From Piscinibacter sp943370595 (GTDB taxonomy: Bacteria > Pseudomonadota > Gammaproteobacteria > Burkholderiales > Burkholderiaceae_C), in contig CALRRO020000002.1 in NCBI GenBank assembly GCA_943370595.1, positions 124,001-188,000 of the forward strand: 64,000 bases of DNA, in the 5' to 3' direction. Both the position numbers and the translations under genes were made by a program. Under the pieces are notes generated by a model. The model was given only the letters and a program-made list of their open reading frames with translations. It searched no databases and was not told the DNA's origin. Shown here one piece after another: positions 45,720 to 54,627 of this stretch (position 1 is its first letter; each line of letters begins with the position of its first letter).

Positions 45720-46643
45720 TCAGACCTTGGTCAGCCATTCGGCGTACTTCGGATTGCGCCCGTTGACGATGTCGAAGAAGGCGCTCTGGATCTTCTCGGT
45801 GATCGGCCCGCGCGAGCCGCGGCCGATCTCGATGCGGTCGAGCTCACGGATCGGCGTGACTTCGGCGGCCGTGCCGGTGAAGAAGGCCTCGTCGCTGATG
45901 TAGACCTCGTCGCGGGTGATGCGCTTCTCGACCAGCTTCAGGCCCAGGTCCTGGCAGATCGCGAAGATGGTGTCGCGGGTGATGCCGTTGAGTGCACCGG
46001 CCGACAGGTCGGGCGTGTAGACCACGCCCTTCTTGATGACGAACAGGTTCTCGCCGGCGCCTTCGGAGACGAAGCCCGAGGCGTCGAGCAGCAGTGCCTC
46101 GTCGTAGCCCTCGTCCGTGGCTTCCATGTTGGCGAGGATGGAGTTGGTGTAGTTGCTCACCGCCTTGGCCTGCGTCATCGTGATATTGACGTGGTGGCGG
46201 GTGTAGCTGGAGGTCTTCACGCGGATGCCGCGCTTCATGCCCTCTTCGCCGAGGTAGGCGCCCCAGGGCCAGGCGGCGACCATCAGGTGGATGGTGTTGC
46301 CCTTGGGGCTGACGCCGAGCTTCTCGGAGCCGATCCAGGTCAGCGGGCGCAGGTAGCAGCTCTCCAGCTTGTTGACGCGCACCACCTCGCGCTGCGCCTC
46401 CATCACCTGTTCTTGGCTGAAGGGGATCTTCATGCGCAGGATCTTGGCGCTGTTGAACAGGCGCTCGGTGTGCTCGCGCAGGCGGAAGATCGCCGTGCCG
46501 TTGACGGTGTTGTAGGCCCGCACCCCCTCGAAGGCACCGCAGCCGTAGTGCAGCGTGTGGCTCAGCACGTGGATCTTGGCGTCGCGCCACTCCACCAGCT
46601 GGCCATCCATCCAGATCTTTCCGTCGCGGTCGGCCATCGACAT
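45720..46643 (-). CDS. ilvE: Branched-chain amino-acid aminotransferase
   Basis: A 307-residue class-IV PLP aminotransferase carries out the last step of leucine, isoleucine and valine synthesis. It opens with KIWMDGQLVEWRDAKIHVLSHTLHYG, and has the Schiff-base lysine in TQAKAVSNY and FFTGTAAEVTPI near the cofactor. The ATG at 46643 has a GGAGAG ribosome site. It lies in the run from radA to the histidine kinase. Confidence 0.95.
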   Translation of the reverse strand: MSMADRDGKIWMDGQLVEWRDAKIHVLSHTLHYGCGAFEGVRAYNTVNGTAIFRLREHTERLFNSAKILRMKIPFSQEQVMEAQREVVRVNKLESCYLRPLTWIGSEKLGVSPKGNTIHLMVAAWPWGAYLGEEGMKRGIRVKTSSYTRHHVNITMTQAKAVSNYTNSILANMEATDEGYDEALLLDASGFVSEGAGENLFVIKKGVVYTPDLSAGALNGITRDTIFAICQDLGLKLVEKRITRDEVYISDEAFFTGTAAEVTPIRELDRIEIGRGSRGPITEKIQSAFFDIVNGRNPKYAEWLTKV

Positions 46644-46677
46644 GGCAGCTCTCCAGGGTTTGTCCGAACCGGCGATT

Positions 46678-47067
46678 TTAGGGCCCGGGTCGCTCCAGCT
46701 CGAACCGCGCCAGCTTGCCGCCCACGAAGTGCAGCCGCACGGTGCTGCCGCCCTCGTCGCTCCAGGCCCAGTTGTCCTGGTCCTTGTCGTCGCCGGCGTC
46801 GAGCTTGCGGCCGAGGCTGCGGGTCAGCCCGATCACCTGCAGCATGGTCATGCCCGTACGCAGCTTCGCATTGAGCATCACCGCGCTGTCGACATGCCCG
46901 ACGGGCGCCTGGCCGGCCTGGCGCATGGCGCGCACGGTGCGGCTGAACTGCAGCAGCAGCCAGAACACCACCACGGTGGCGGCGAACAGCACCCCCTGCC
47001 AGCCGTACTGCTGCCAGGCGAGCGCGACGAAGACGGCAACCAGCGCCCAGCCGAGGATCGGATTCAT
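46678..47067 (-). CDS. Small membrane protein of unknown function
   Basis: A 129-residue protein has one long or two short N-terminal membrane helices (about 5-42), then a soluble tail with MLNAKLRTGMTMLQVIGLTRSLG and WAWSDEGGSTVRLHFVGGKL. The tail looks like a small folded domain of unknown role. Its ATG overlaps the phosphoesterase stop by four bases, so the two are co-translated. Confidence 0.8.
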   Translation of the reverse strand: MNPILGWALVAVFVALAWQQYGWQGVLFAATVVVFWLLLQFSRTVRAMRQAGQAPVGHVDSAVMLNAKLRTGMTMLQVIGLTRSLGRKLDAGDDKDQDNWAWSDEGGSTVRLHFVGGKLARFELERPGP

Positions 47068-47864
47068 GGCCGCGATGCTACGGGGATCGCGCCGCCCTCC
47101 CAGCGGCCCACGCGGCCGCTGCGCAGCGCGTCGGCCCAGTCGCCGCGGCCATGGGCCTCGGCCCGGCGGGCGGCGGCCTCATGGTCGTAGGGCACGGCGC
47201 GCAGGTCGACCTGCCAGTCGCCACCGCGCTGCGTCAGCAGCGCGTAGCGCGCGTGCGGCGAACCGTTCTCGACCACGTGCGGCCGCGGGTGCACGTCGTC
47301 GTAGGCCTGCAGGCCGACGCTGCCGGGGTTGATGACCAGCCGAGCGTCGTCGAATCGGACCGCCCGCGGCACATGGGTGTGGCCACAGAGGATCAGGCCG
47401 TGTCGCACCGCACCGACGCGCTCGGTCGCTTCGTCCAGCGTCGCCGCGCGCAGGCCGGGTTCGCCCGGACCGCGCCAGCCTTCGGGCGTGACGGTCTCGA
47501 GCAGGTAGACGAGGTCGCTGCCCGGCGTGCCGTGGCAGCAGAACACGCCCGGCACCGGTTCCATCGTCAGCGGCAGCGCGGCCAGCCAGTCGCGCTGCGC
47601 GGCCGTGATCGCGTCGGCCGCGAAGCCATCCGACGCGCCCATGCGCTCGCGCGGCAGCGTCAGCACCTGCCGCTCGTGGTTGCCGCGGATCGTCGGCAGG
47701 CCCAGCGCCATCAGCCGCTGCGCGGTCTCGGCCGGCCACAGCGGGCCGGACAGGATGTCGCCGAGGTTCAGCGTCAGGTCGGCGCCGCTGGCCGCGATGT
47801 CCTCGAGCACGGCCTCGAGCGCCGGCAGGTTGCCGTGCACGTCGGAGATCACCGCGATGCGCAT
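47064..47864 (-). CDS. Calcineurin-type metallophosphoesterase (YfcE-like)
   Basis: A 266-residue enzyme has the metal-site motifs AVISDVHGN, NLGDI, RGNHE and LCGHTH in order, with a late GSVGL. It hydrolyses phosphomono- or diesters; the substrate is unknown. The ATG at 47864 lies 16 bases after the radA stop. Cytosolic, single domain. Confidence 0.9.
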   Translation of the reverse strand: MRIAVISDVHGNLPALEAVLEDIAASGADLTLNLGDILSGPLWPAETAQRLMALGLPTIRGNHERQVLTLPRERMGASDGFAADAITAAQRDWLAALPLTMEPVPGVFCCHGTPGSDLVYLLETVTPEGWRGPGEPGLRAATLDEATERVGAVRHGLILCGHTHVPRAVRFDDARLVINPGSVGLQAYDDVHPRPHVVENGSPHARYALLTQRGGDWQVDLRAVPYDHEAAARRAEAHGRGDWADALRSGRVGRWEGGAIPVASRP

Positions 47865-47880
47865 CGCCTTCACCTTCACC

Positions 47881-49248
47881 TCAGAGGTTGCGCACCCGCT
47901 CGATCGCCTCCTCGATGCGCTCGACGGCATGGATGGTCAGGCCTTCGATCGGCTTCTTCGGCACGTTGGCCTTGGGCACCACGGCGACCGAGAAGCCGAG
48001 CTTGGCCGCCTCCTTCAGCCGCTCCTGGCCACGCGGCGCCGGGCGGATCTCGCCGGCCAGGCCGACCTCGCCGAAGGCGAAGAAGCCGCGCGGCAGCGCC
48101 CGTGCGCGCAGCGAGCCCTGGATGGCCAGCATCACCGCGAGGTCGGCCGCCGGTTCGCTGATGCGCACGCCGCCCACCGCGTTGACGAACACGTCCTGGT
48201 CGAAGGCAGCGATGCCGGCATGGCGATGCAGCACGGCGAGCATCATCGCCAGCCGATCGCGCTCCAGGCCGACGCTCAGGCGCCGCGGGCTCGGCCCCCC
48301 AGCGTCGACCAGCGCCTGGATCTCCACCAGCAGCGGCCGCGTGCCCTCCAGCGTGACCAGCACGCAGGAGCCCGGCACCGGATCGCCATGCGTGGACAGG
48401 AAGATCGCGCTCGGGTTGGCCACACCCTTCAGGCCGCGCTCGGTCATCGCGAACACGCCGATCTCGTTGACCGCGCCGAAGCGGTTCTTGATCGCGCGCA
48501 CGAGGCGGAAGCTGGAGTGGGTGTCGCCCTCGAAGTACAGCACCGTGTCGACGATGTGCTCGAGCACGCGCGGGCCGGCGAGCTGGCCGTCCTTGGTGAC
48601 ATGGCCGACCAGGATCACCGTCGTGCCGCTGGCCTTGGCGGTGCGCGTCAGGTGCGCCGCACATTCGCGCACCTGCGCCACCGAGCCGGGCGCCGAGCTG
48701 AGCTGGTCGGAGTAGACGGTCTGGATCGAGTCGATCACGCACACCGCCGGCTGCTCGGCCTCGATCGTGGCGAGGATGCGCTCGAGCTGGATCTCCGCCA
48801 GCACGCGCACCTGCGAGCCGTCCAGGCCGAGGCGGCGCGAGCGCAGCGCGACCTGCGCGCCACTTTCCTCGCCGGTCACGTACAGCGTCTTCACGCTGCG
48901 CGACAGTGCATCGAGCGCCTGCAGCAGCAAGGTGCTCTTGCCGATGCCCGGGTCGCCACCGATCAGCACCACGCCGCCTTCGACGATGCCGCCACCGAGC
49001 ACGCGGTCGAGTTCGTCGATGCCGGTGGGCTGGCGTTCGACCTCGCTGGCCTCGATCTCCGACAGTGTGGCCACCGGCTGCGCCCGGGCCAGCGACTGGA
49101 AGCGGTTCTTGCCGGTGTCGCTCTCGGCCGCCGACTCGACCAGCGTGTTCCAGGCCCCGCAGCCCGGGCACTTGCCCAGCCACTTCGGGCTGGTGGCGCC
49201 GCACTCGTTGCAGGTGAAGATCGACTTTTGCGACTTGTCCTTGGCCAT
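47881..49248 (-). CDS. radA: DNA repair protein RadA/Sms
   Basis: A 455-residue RecA-like ATPase helps branch migration in recombination. It has an N-terminal zinc finger (CNECG...CPGCG), Walker A GDPGIGKST, the RadA-specific KNRFG motif in AIKNRFGAVNEIG, and a C-terminal Lon-like region ending ERVRNL. The start MAKDKSQ at 49248 gives the usual N-terminus. It is divergent from the LysE gene, 41 bases apart, and heads the minus-strand run. Confidence 0.96.
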   Translation of the reverse strand: MAKDKSQKSIFTCNECGATSPKWLGKCPGCGAWNTLVESAAESDTGKNRFQSLARAQPVATLSEIEASEVERQPTGIDELDRVLGGGIVEGGVVLIGGDPGIGKSTLLLQALDALSRSVKTLYVTGEESGAQVALRSRRLGLDGSQVRVLAEIQLERILATIEAEQPAVCVIDSIQTVYSDQLSSAPGSVAQVRECAAHLTRTAKASGTTVILVGHVTKDGQLAGPRVLEHIVDTVLYFEGDTHSSFRLVRAIKNRFGAVNEIGVFAMTERGLKGVANPSAIFLSTHGDPVPGSCVLVTLEGTRPLLVEIQALVDAGGPSPRRLSVGLERDRLAMMLAVLHRHAGIAAFDQDVFVNAVGGVRISEPAADLAVMLAIQGSLRARALPRGFFAFGEVGLAGEIRPAPRGQERLKEAAKLGFSVAVVPKANVPKKPIEGLTIHAVERIEEAIERVRNL

Positions 49249-49289
49249 GCGGGATTCTCGCCGCAGCCGCCGCTGCGACAATCGAGCCC

Positions 49290-49916
49290 ATGGACTTCTC
49301 GACCTGGATCGCCTTCTTCGCCGCCGCCTGGGCCATCAGCCTGTCGCCCGGCGCCGGTGCCGTCGCCGCGATGAGCGCCGGCCTGAACCACGGCTTTCGC
49401 CGCGGCTACGTGATGAGCTTCGGCCTGGTCGCGGGCATCTGGACGCAGATCGTCGTGGTCGGCATCGGCCTGGGCGCGCTGATCGCCGCCTCCAGCCTGG
49501 CGTTCACCGTGGTCAAGTGGGCGGGCGTCGCCTACCTGGTCTGGCTGGGCATCAAGCAATGGCGAGCGCCGGCCACGCCGATGGTGGCCGAAGGCGGCGA
49601 GGCCGTCGCCGCCTCGCCGCGCGAACTGTTCGTGCGCGGCTGGATCGTCAACGCACTGAACCCCAAGGGCACGGTGTTCCTGCTCGCGGTGGTGCCGCAG
49701 TTCCTCGACCTCGCGCACCCGCTGCTGACGCAGTACGCGGTGATCGCGCTGACGCTGGCCTTCACCGACCTGGTCGTGATGGCCGGCTACACCGCGCTGG
49801 CCGCGCGCGTGCTGCGCACGCTGAAGGCACCGTCGCACATCAAGGCGATGAACCGGGCCTTCGGTGCGCTGTTCGTTGCCGCCGGCACGCTGCTGGCGTT
49901 CTTCAAGCGCGCCTGA
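49290..49916 (+). CDS. LysE/RhtB-family amino-acid exporter
   Basis: A 208-residue inner-membrane protein has six hydrophobic segments and opens with WIAFFAAAWAISLSPGAGAVAAMSAG, the family hallmark, followed by GWIVNALNPKGTVFLLAVVPQF. It exports amino acids such as homoserine, threonine or lysine; the specific substrate cannot be told. Convergent with arfB. Confidence 0.92.
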   Translation: MDFSTWIAFFAAAWAISLSPGAGAVAAMSAGLNHGFRRGYVMSFGLVAGIWTQIVVVGIGLGALIAASSLAFTVVKWAGVAYLVWLGIKQWRAPATPMVAEGGEAVAASPRELFVRGWIVNALNPKGTVFLLAVVPQFLDLAHPLLTQYAVIALTLAFTDLVVMAGYTALAARVLRTLKAPSHIKAMNRAFGALFVAAGTLLAFFKRA

Positions 49917-49936
49917 GCGCGGCAGGCGCCAACGCC

Positions 49937-50341
49937 TCAGTCCCTGACCTTGGCGCGGCCGGCCTTGACGCCGCTGCGCACCGACTTGCCCTCCAGCCGG
50001 CGCTCCTTCGAGGCCCGCGTCGGCTTCGTCGGGCGCCGAACGCGCGGCACCGTGGCCGCGGCGTCGACCAGTTCCCGCAGCCGCGACATCGCGTCGTCGC
50101 GGTTCTTCTCCAGGCTGCGGTGCTGCTGCGCCTTGATGACCACCACGCCGTCGGCCGTGATGCGCTGGTCGGCGATCGCCAGCAGGCGCTCCTTCAGCGC
50201 GTCGGGCAGCGACGACGCGCGCACGTCGAAGCGCAGGTGCACCGCGTTCGACACCTTGTTGACGTTCTGGCCGCCGGCGCCCTGCGCGCGGATGGCGCTG
50301 AACTCCACTTGCGCCGGGTCGAGCGTGTAGGGGATGCGCAT
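49937..50341 (-). CDS. arfB: Alternative ribosome-rescue factor ArfB (peptidyl-tRNA hydrolase)
   Basis: A 134-residue protein has the release-factor GGQ motif in AQGAGGQNVNKVS and a long basic C-terminal tail (RRPTKPTRASKERRLEGKS...) that enters the empty mRNA channel. It frees stalled ribosomes by cutting the peptidyl-tRNA. Its ATG overlaps the stop of the upstream membrane protein gene by one base (TGATG). Confidence 0.95.
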   Translation of the reverse strand: MRIPYTLDPAQVEFSAIRAQGAGGQNVNKVSNAVHLRFDVRASSLPDALKERLLAIADQRITADGVVVIKAQQHRSLEKNRDDAMSRLRELVDAAATVPRVRRPTKPTRASKERRLEGKSVRSGVKAGRAKVRD

Positions 50342-51066
50342 CACGCGCCGCCGCGCAGCAGCCGGATCGCCTGCGGCAGCGAGCCGGCCTGCGGCATCCA
50401 GTGGTCGATCACCGCACCGAGCAGCGCGGCAACGGCGAGGATCGCCAGCATCGACTTCCAGGTGCGGCCGGTGGCGTGCAGCAGCCAGCCCTCGCGCCGG
50501 GCGCGGAAAGCCAGCGCCCCGCCAGCCGACGCGAACGCGATCTCCACCGCCACGCCGAGCAGCACCTCGACGCCGAACAGGCCGAACACCGCCAGGCTGA
50601 GCCCGCTGGCGATCAGCACCGCGATGCCGACGACGATGGCCAGCGGCACGGCGATCACGATGCCTTCGTCGGCCGAGCCGACCGCCTCCAGCGCGCCCTC
50701 GGCCAGGTCGCCGGCCTCCAGGCCGCTGTCGCCGCATTCGACGCCGCCGCCGCTGCGGCGCGAGGGCAGCAGGTCCAGCGCATCGTCCAGCGGCAGGTCC
50801 AGGTCGCCTTCGCCGCGCGACAGCAACCAGCGGCACCACAACCACAGCAGGCCGAGGAACACGAGGTAACCGCCGGCCAGCGCCAGCGGCCAGCGCAGCG
50901 CCAGGCTGCCGACGCCGGCGCGCATGAGCACCGCCGAGAACGCCCAGCAAGCCAGGAAGGTCAGGCTGCCCAGCACGAAGGCATGCACGCGCAGCCAGCG
51001 CCGGCGCTGCAGGTCGGCGCGCACGCTGCGCTCGAAGCGGTCGACGTCGGGGCGGCCTCGGCTCAC
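50341..51066 (-). CDS. Membrane protein of unknown function
   Basis: A 241-residue protein starts with GTG. It has two N-terminal membrane helices (about 28-75), an acidic Gly-rich middle with ECGDSGLEAGDLAEG, two or three further helices (about 133-175) and a last one near 205. I do not recognise a family. It lies between alr and arfB on the same strand, 19 bases after alr and overlapping arfB by one base. Confidence 0.8.
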   Translation of the reverse strand: MSRGRPDVDRFERSVRADLQRRRWLRVHAFVLGSLTFLACWAFSAVLMRAGVGSLALRWPLALAGGYLVFLGLLWLWCRWLLSRGEGDLDLPLDDALDLLPSRRSGGGVECGDSGLEAGDLAEGALEAVGSADEGIVIAVPLAIVVGIAVLIASGLSLAVFGLFGVEVLLGVAVEIAFASAGGALAFRARREGWLLHATGRTWKSMLAILAVAALLGAVIDHWMPQAGSLPQAIRLLRGGA

Positions 51067-51085
51067 GTCGGGTCGGGCGGCCGCC

Positions 51086-52192
51086 TCAGGCCACGTTCAC
51101 CGGCACGCGCGGCGCCAGCGCACACATCAGCTCGTAGCCGACCGTGCCGGCCGGGCGAGCCACCTCGTCGATGGACAGGCGGCTGCCCTTCGGCCCGTTT
51201 CCCCACAGCGTGACCTCGCTGCCCAGCCCGGCGGCAGGCACCGGCGTCAGGTCGACGGTGATCATGTCCATCGACACCCGGCCGACAGTGCGCGTGCGCA
51301 CGCCGTCCACCAGCACCGGCGTGCCGGTCGGCGCGACACGTGGGTAGCCGTCGGCATACCCGCAGGCGACCACGCCGATGCGCATCGACTCGCTGGCGGT
51401 GAAGCTGCCGCCGTAGCCGACGCGGTCGCCGGCGCGCAGGTCCTGGATCGCGATCAGCTTCGCGCTCAACGTCATCGCCGGCTGCAGGTCCCAGCCGGCG
51501 GCGTCGTGGTCGGGATGGTCCGGTGCCGAGCCGTAGACCATGATGCCCGGGCGCACCCAGTCGGCGGCGATGTGCAGGCCGTCGCCATCCGCCGCGGCGA
51601 AGCGCAGGGTCGCCGCGCTGTTGCTCAGCGATCGTTCGCCGGGCAGCTCGCGCGTCGCGGCCTCGAAGGCCTCGAGCTGCGCGGCCACGCCGCCCGCGCC
51701 GTCGGCATCGGCGAAGTGCGTCATCAGCGTGATCTCGTCGACCTGCGTCAGCCCCGACAGGCGCTGCCAGGCGGCGCGGTAGTGCTGCGGCCGGAAGCCG
51801 AGCCGGTTCATGCCGCTGTTCATCTTCAGGAAGACGCGGTGCGGCGCGTTGGTCTTGTGGGCGGCCAGCATGTCGATCTGCGCCTCGTGGTGCACCGTGT
51901 GCCAGAGGTCCAGGCGCGAACAGAGTTCCAGGTCGCGCGGCTCGAAACAGCCCTCGAGCAGCAGGATGGGCCCGCGCCAGCCCAGGTCACGCACCCGCTG
52001 CGCCTCGTCGAGGTCGAGCAGCGCGAAGCCGTCGGCGCCGGACAGGCCGGCGTAGGCGCGTTCGATGCCGTGGCCGTAGGCATTGGCCTTGACCACCGCC
52101 CAGACGCGCGACTGCGGCGCCGCCTGCCGCGCACGCCTCAGGTTGTGGGCCAGGGCCTCGGTGTGGATGGTCGCGACTATCGGGCGGGGCAT
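51086..52192 (-). CDS. alr: Alanine racemase
   Basis: A 368-residue PLP enzyme makes D-alanine for peptidoglycan. The cofactor lysine is Lys35 in WAVVKANAYGHG, and the second-domain base is the Tyr in GDRVGYGGSF. The fold and length are normal. I start at the ATG at 52192. It is divergent from lplT, 132 bases apart, and heads an alr-hyp-arfB unit. Confidence 0.95.
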   Translation of the reverse strand: MPRPIVATIHTEALAHNLRRARQAAPQSRVWAVVKANAYGHGIERAYAGLSGADGFALLDLDEAQRVRDLGWRGPILLLEGCFEPRDLELCSRLDLWHTVHHEAQIDMLAAHKTNAPHRVFLKMNSGMNRLGFRPQHYRAAWQRLSGLTQVDEITLMTHFADADGAGGVAAQLEAFEAATRELPGERSLSNSAATLRFAAADGDGLHIAADWVRPGIMVYGSAPDHPDHDAAGWDLQPAMTLSAKLIAIQDLRAGDRVGYGGSFTASESMRIGVVACGYADGYPRVAPTGTPVLVDGVRTRTVGRVSMDMITVDLTPVPAAGLGSEVTLWGNGPKGSRLSIDEVARPAGTVGYELMCALAPRVPVNVA

Positions 52193-52324
52193 GGTGAAAC
52201 CGATTCTGCCAGCGGCTTCACGCCCGGGTTCGTCCGCGCCCGGAGCGCCGGTAACCACATGCTATAAACCTGCGCCGCCGACTTCCCCCGCATCTTCGGG
52301 CCCAACGCGCGCGATACGGAGCGA

Positions 52325-53599
52325 ATGAAAAGAGGCTTCTACACCATCATGTCGGCGCAGTTCTTCAGCTCGCTGGCCGACAACGCATTGCTGGTGGCGG
52401 CCGTGGAGCTGTTGCGTCTGTCCAAGGCGCCGTCCTGGCAGGTGCCGGCGCTGGCGCCGATGTTCGCGCTGTTCTACGTGCTGCTGGCGCCCTTCGTCGG
52501 CGCCTTCGCCGATGCGATCCCGAAGGGCCGGGTGATGTTCGCGTCCAACGCGATCAAGGTGGCCGGCTGCCTGCTGATGCTGTTCGGCAGCCATCCGCTG
52601 GTGGCCTACGCGGTGGTCGGCCTGGGTGCGGCGGCCTACTCGCCGGCCAAGTACGGCATCCTCACCGAGCTGCTGCCGCCGTCGCAGCTGGTCAAGGGCA
52701 ACGGCTGGATCGAGGGCCTGACGGTCGCGTCGATCATCCTGGGCATCCTGGTCGGCGGGCAGCTGGTCGGCCAGCGCCTGGCCAGCGAGCTGCTGTCCAT
52801 CGACCTGCCGCTGCTGAACACCGGCATCGACACCGCGCCGGAGGCGGCGATCTCGGTGATCGTGTTCTTCTACATCATCGCGGCGCTGTTCAACCTGCGC
52901 ATCCCGCGCACCGATGCGCCGCTGCAGCCGATGAGCGGGCTGCTGCCGCTGGTGCGCGACTTCTCCAGCTGCAACTCGCGCCTGTGGGGCGACAAGCTCG
53001 GCCAGATCTCGCTGGCCACCACGACGCTGCTGTGGGGCATCTTCGGCAACCTGCGGGTGATCGTGTTCGCCTGGGCCGCCGCCGCGCTGGGCTACGGCAC
53101 CGCGCAGGCCTCCAACCTGGCCGGCGTGGTGGTGATCGGCTCGATCGCCGGCGCGGTCATCGCCTCGCTGACGATGAAGCTGGACCGCGCCACCTCGGTG
53201 ATCCCGATGGCCATCGTGGTCGGCTTCCTGATGATCGGCCTGGTCTTCATCGACTCGCTGTGGACGGCGGTGCCCTTCCTGATCGTGATGGGCGCGATCT
53301 GCGGCTTCCTGATCGTGCCGATGAACGCGCTGCTGCAGCACCGCGGCCACAACCTGATGGGCGCGGGGCGTTCGATCGCGGTGCAGAACTTCAACGAGCA
53401 GGCCTGCATCCTCGGCCTCGGCGCCTTCTATGCCGGGCTGACCAAGTTCGGCATGTCGGCCTTCGGCGCGATCACCATCTTCGGCCTGGTGGTCGCCGGC
53501 ACGATGTGGCTGATCCGCCGCTGGCACCAGTCCAACCTGGTCAAGCACAAGGACGAGCTGGATCACCTGCTGGCCATTGCACGCACGGACAAGCACTGA
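52325..53599 (+). CDS. lplT: Lysophospholipid transporter LplT
   Basis: A 424-residue major-facilitator inner-membrane protein has about 12 membrane helices and opens MKRGFYTIMSAQFFSSLADNALL, typical of LplT. It brings lyso-phosphatidylethanolamine back into the cytosol for re-acylation. The acyltransferase partner (aas) is not fused or next to it here. Confidence 0.93.
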   Translation: MKRGFYTIMSAQFFSSLADNALLVAAVELLRLSKAPSWQVPALAPMFALFYVLLAPFVGAFADAIPKGRVMFASNAIKVAGCLLMLFGSHPLVAYAVVGLGAAAYSPAKYGILTELLPPSQLVKGNGWIEGLTVASIILGILVGGQLVGQRLASELLSIDLPLLNTGIDTAPEAAISVIVFFYIIAALFNLRIPRTDAPLQPMSGLLPLVRDFSSCNSRLWGDKLGQISLATTTLLWGIFGNLRVIVFAWAAAALGYGTAQASNLAGVVVIGSIAGAVIASLTMKLDRATSVIPMAIVVGFLMIGLVFIDSLWTAVPFLIVMGAICGFLIVPMNALLQHRGHNLMGAGRSIAVQNFNEQACILGLGAFYAGLTKFGMSAFGAITIFGLVVAGTMWLIRRWHQSNLVKHKDELDHLLAIARTDKH

Positions 53600-53631
53600 C
53601 CGAAGGGCCGTGCTTGCGGCGGAGGCTGACT

Positions 53632-54525
53632 TCAGCCCCTCTGCTCGACGATCACCTTCTCGATCGCCTTCGCCCAGGGCCGCGCCAGCTTCTCGCAGCC
53701 GCTGCCCGTCAGGTGGATCTCGTTGACCCAGTCGCCGCTGACGCCCGCGCTGCCCGGGGCCGCCGGCACCACCGCGATGGCAGTGGTGTCGAAGAAGTGC
53801 AGGTTGGGGTAGCGCACCGCATCCGCCGCGCAACTCGCCAGCAGCGCGGCCAGCCGGCCGATCAGCAGCGTTGCCACCGCCGCGTAGTCTGCCTCCGGAA
53901 TCCCGTAGGCCTGCACCGAGGGCAGCAGCCAGGGCCCGATGCCCAGCTCGGCCGGCGCCGGCCGCGGGGTCGGCACCGCGTAGCCGTGCAGGAACACCGG
54001 CACACCTTTGGACTGCGAGCGCGGTGCGTCGCGCAGCGCGACGATCTGGTCCAGGTTGGCCTTCAGGTAGGTGCTGAAGGTCTGCCAGCCGGCATCGCTG
54101 AGGTAGCGCGCCGCGCCATTCGCCGGATCGCCCCACTCGGCCGCCTCGCGCAGCAGGCGCAGGTGCAGCGGGATGCCGGCGCCGCGCACCGCCAGCGCGT
54201 CGATCAGGTCGTTGCCGCCGCAGGACATCAGCAGCGCATCCCAGGGGCGCCGGCGCTTGCCGGTCAGCAGGTCGACGAACACCGGGTCGCGGCTGGTGTC
54301 CGCCATGCGCTGCAGCGTGTCGCCGGGCGTCGCGCAGTTGACCGCGATGGCGCTCTGCGCAAACCGCATCTCGAACAGCAGGTTGGCGTTCTTCAGCGGG
54401 TTCAGGGCGCCGATGGTGAACCAGGAGTCGCCCTCGGCCAGGAAGCGGATGCCGAACTCGCCGAAGTTCGGCGCCAGGTCGGGCGTGTTCAGGTCGGACG
54501 GCGGAACGATCTTCAGCTGGGGCAT
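53632..54525 (-). CDS. SGNH/GDSL-type hydrolase without signal peptide
   Basis: A 297-residue protein has SGNH blocks in order: block I AEGDSWFTIG with the nucleophile Ser, block III SCGGNDLIDAL with Gly and Asn, and block V NEIHLTGSGCEKL with the catalytic His. It should be an esterase or acyl-hydrolase. It lacks a signal peptide, unlike most secreted GDSL lipases. A GAGGAG ribosome site fits the ATG at 54525. Neighbours give no hint of substrate. Confidence 0.83.
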   Translation of the reverse strand: MPQLKIVPPSDLNTPDLAPNFGEFGIRFLAEGDSWFTIGALNPLKNANLLFEMRFAQSAIAVNCATPGDTLQRMADTSRDPVFVDLLTGKRRRPWDALLMSCGGNDLIDALAVRGAGIPLHLRLLREAAEWGDPANGAARYLSDAGWQTFSTYLKANLDQIVALRDAPRSQSKGVPVFLHGYAVPTPRPAPAELGIGPWLLPSVQAYGIPEADYAAVATLLIGRLAALLASCAADAVRYPNLHFFDTTAIAVVPAAPGSAGVSGDWVNEIHLTGSGCEKLARPWAKAIEKVIVEQRG

Positions 54526-54627
54526 GGCGACACTCCTCCTCGGGAAGGCCGACGGTAGCGCCGCCCGTGGCGCGCCGCAATCCGACAGCCTGGGGGGCCG
54601 CTGCAGGCAGCGGCGAGAATCGCGCCG

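Noticed and set aside
53624..53637. Hairpin GGCTGA-CT-TCAGCC as a terminator between lplT and the SGNH gene
   Set aside because: The loop has only two bases, no T-run follows, and it overlaps the stop codon of the SGNH gene. Possible but too weak to list.
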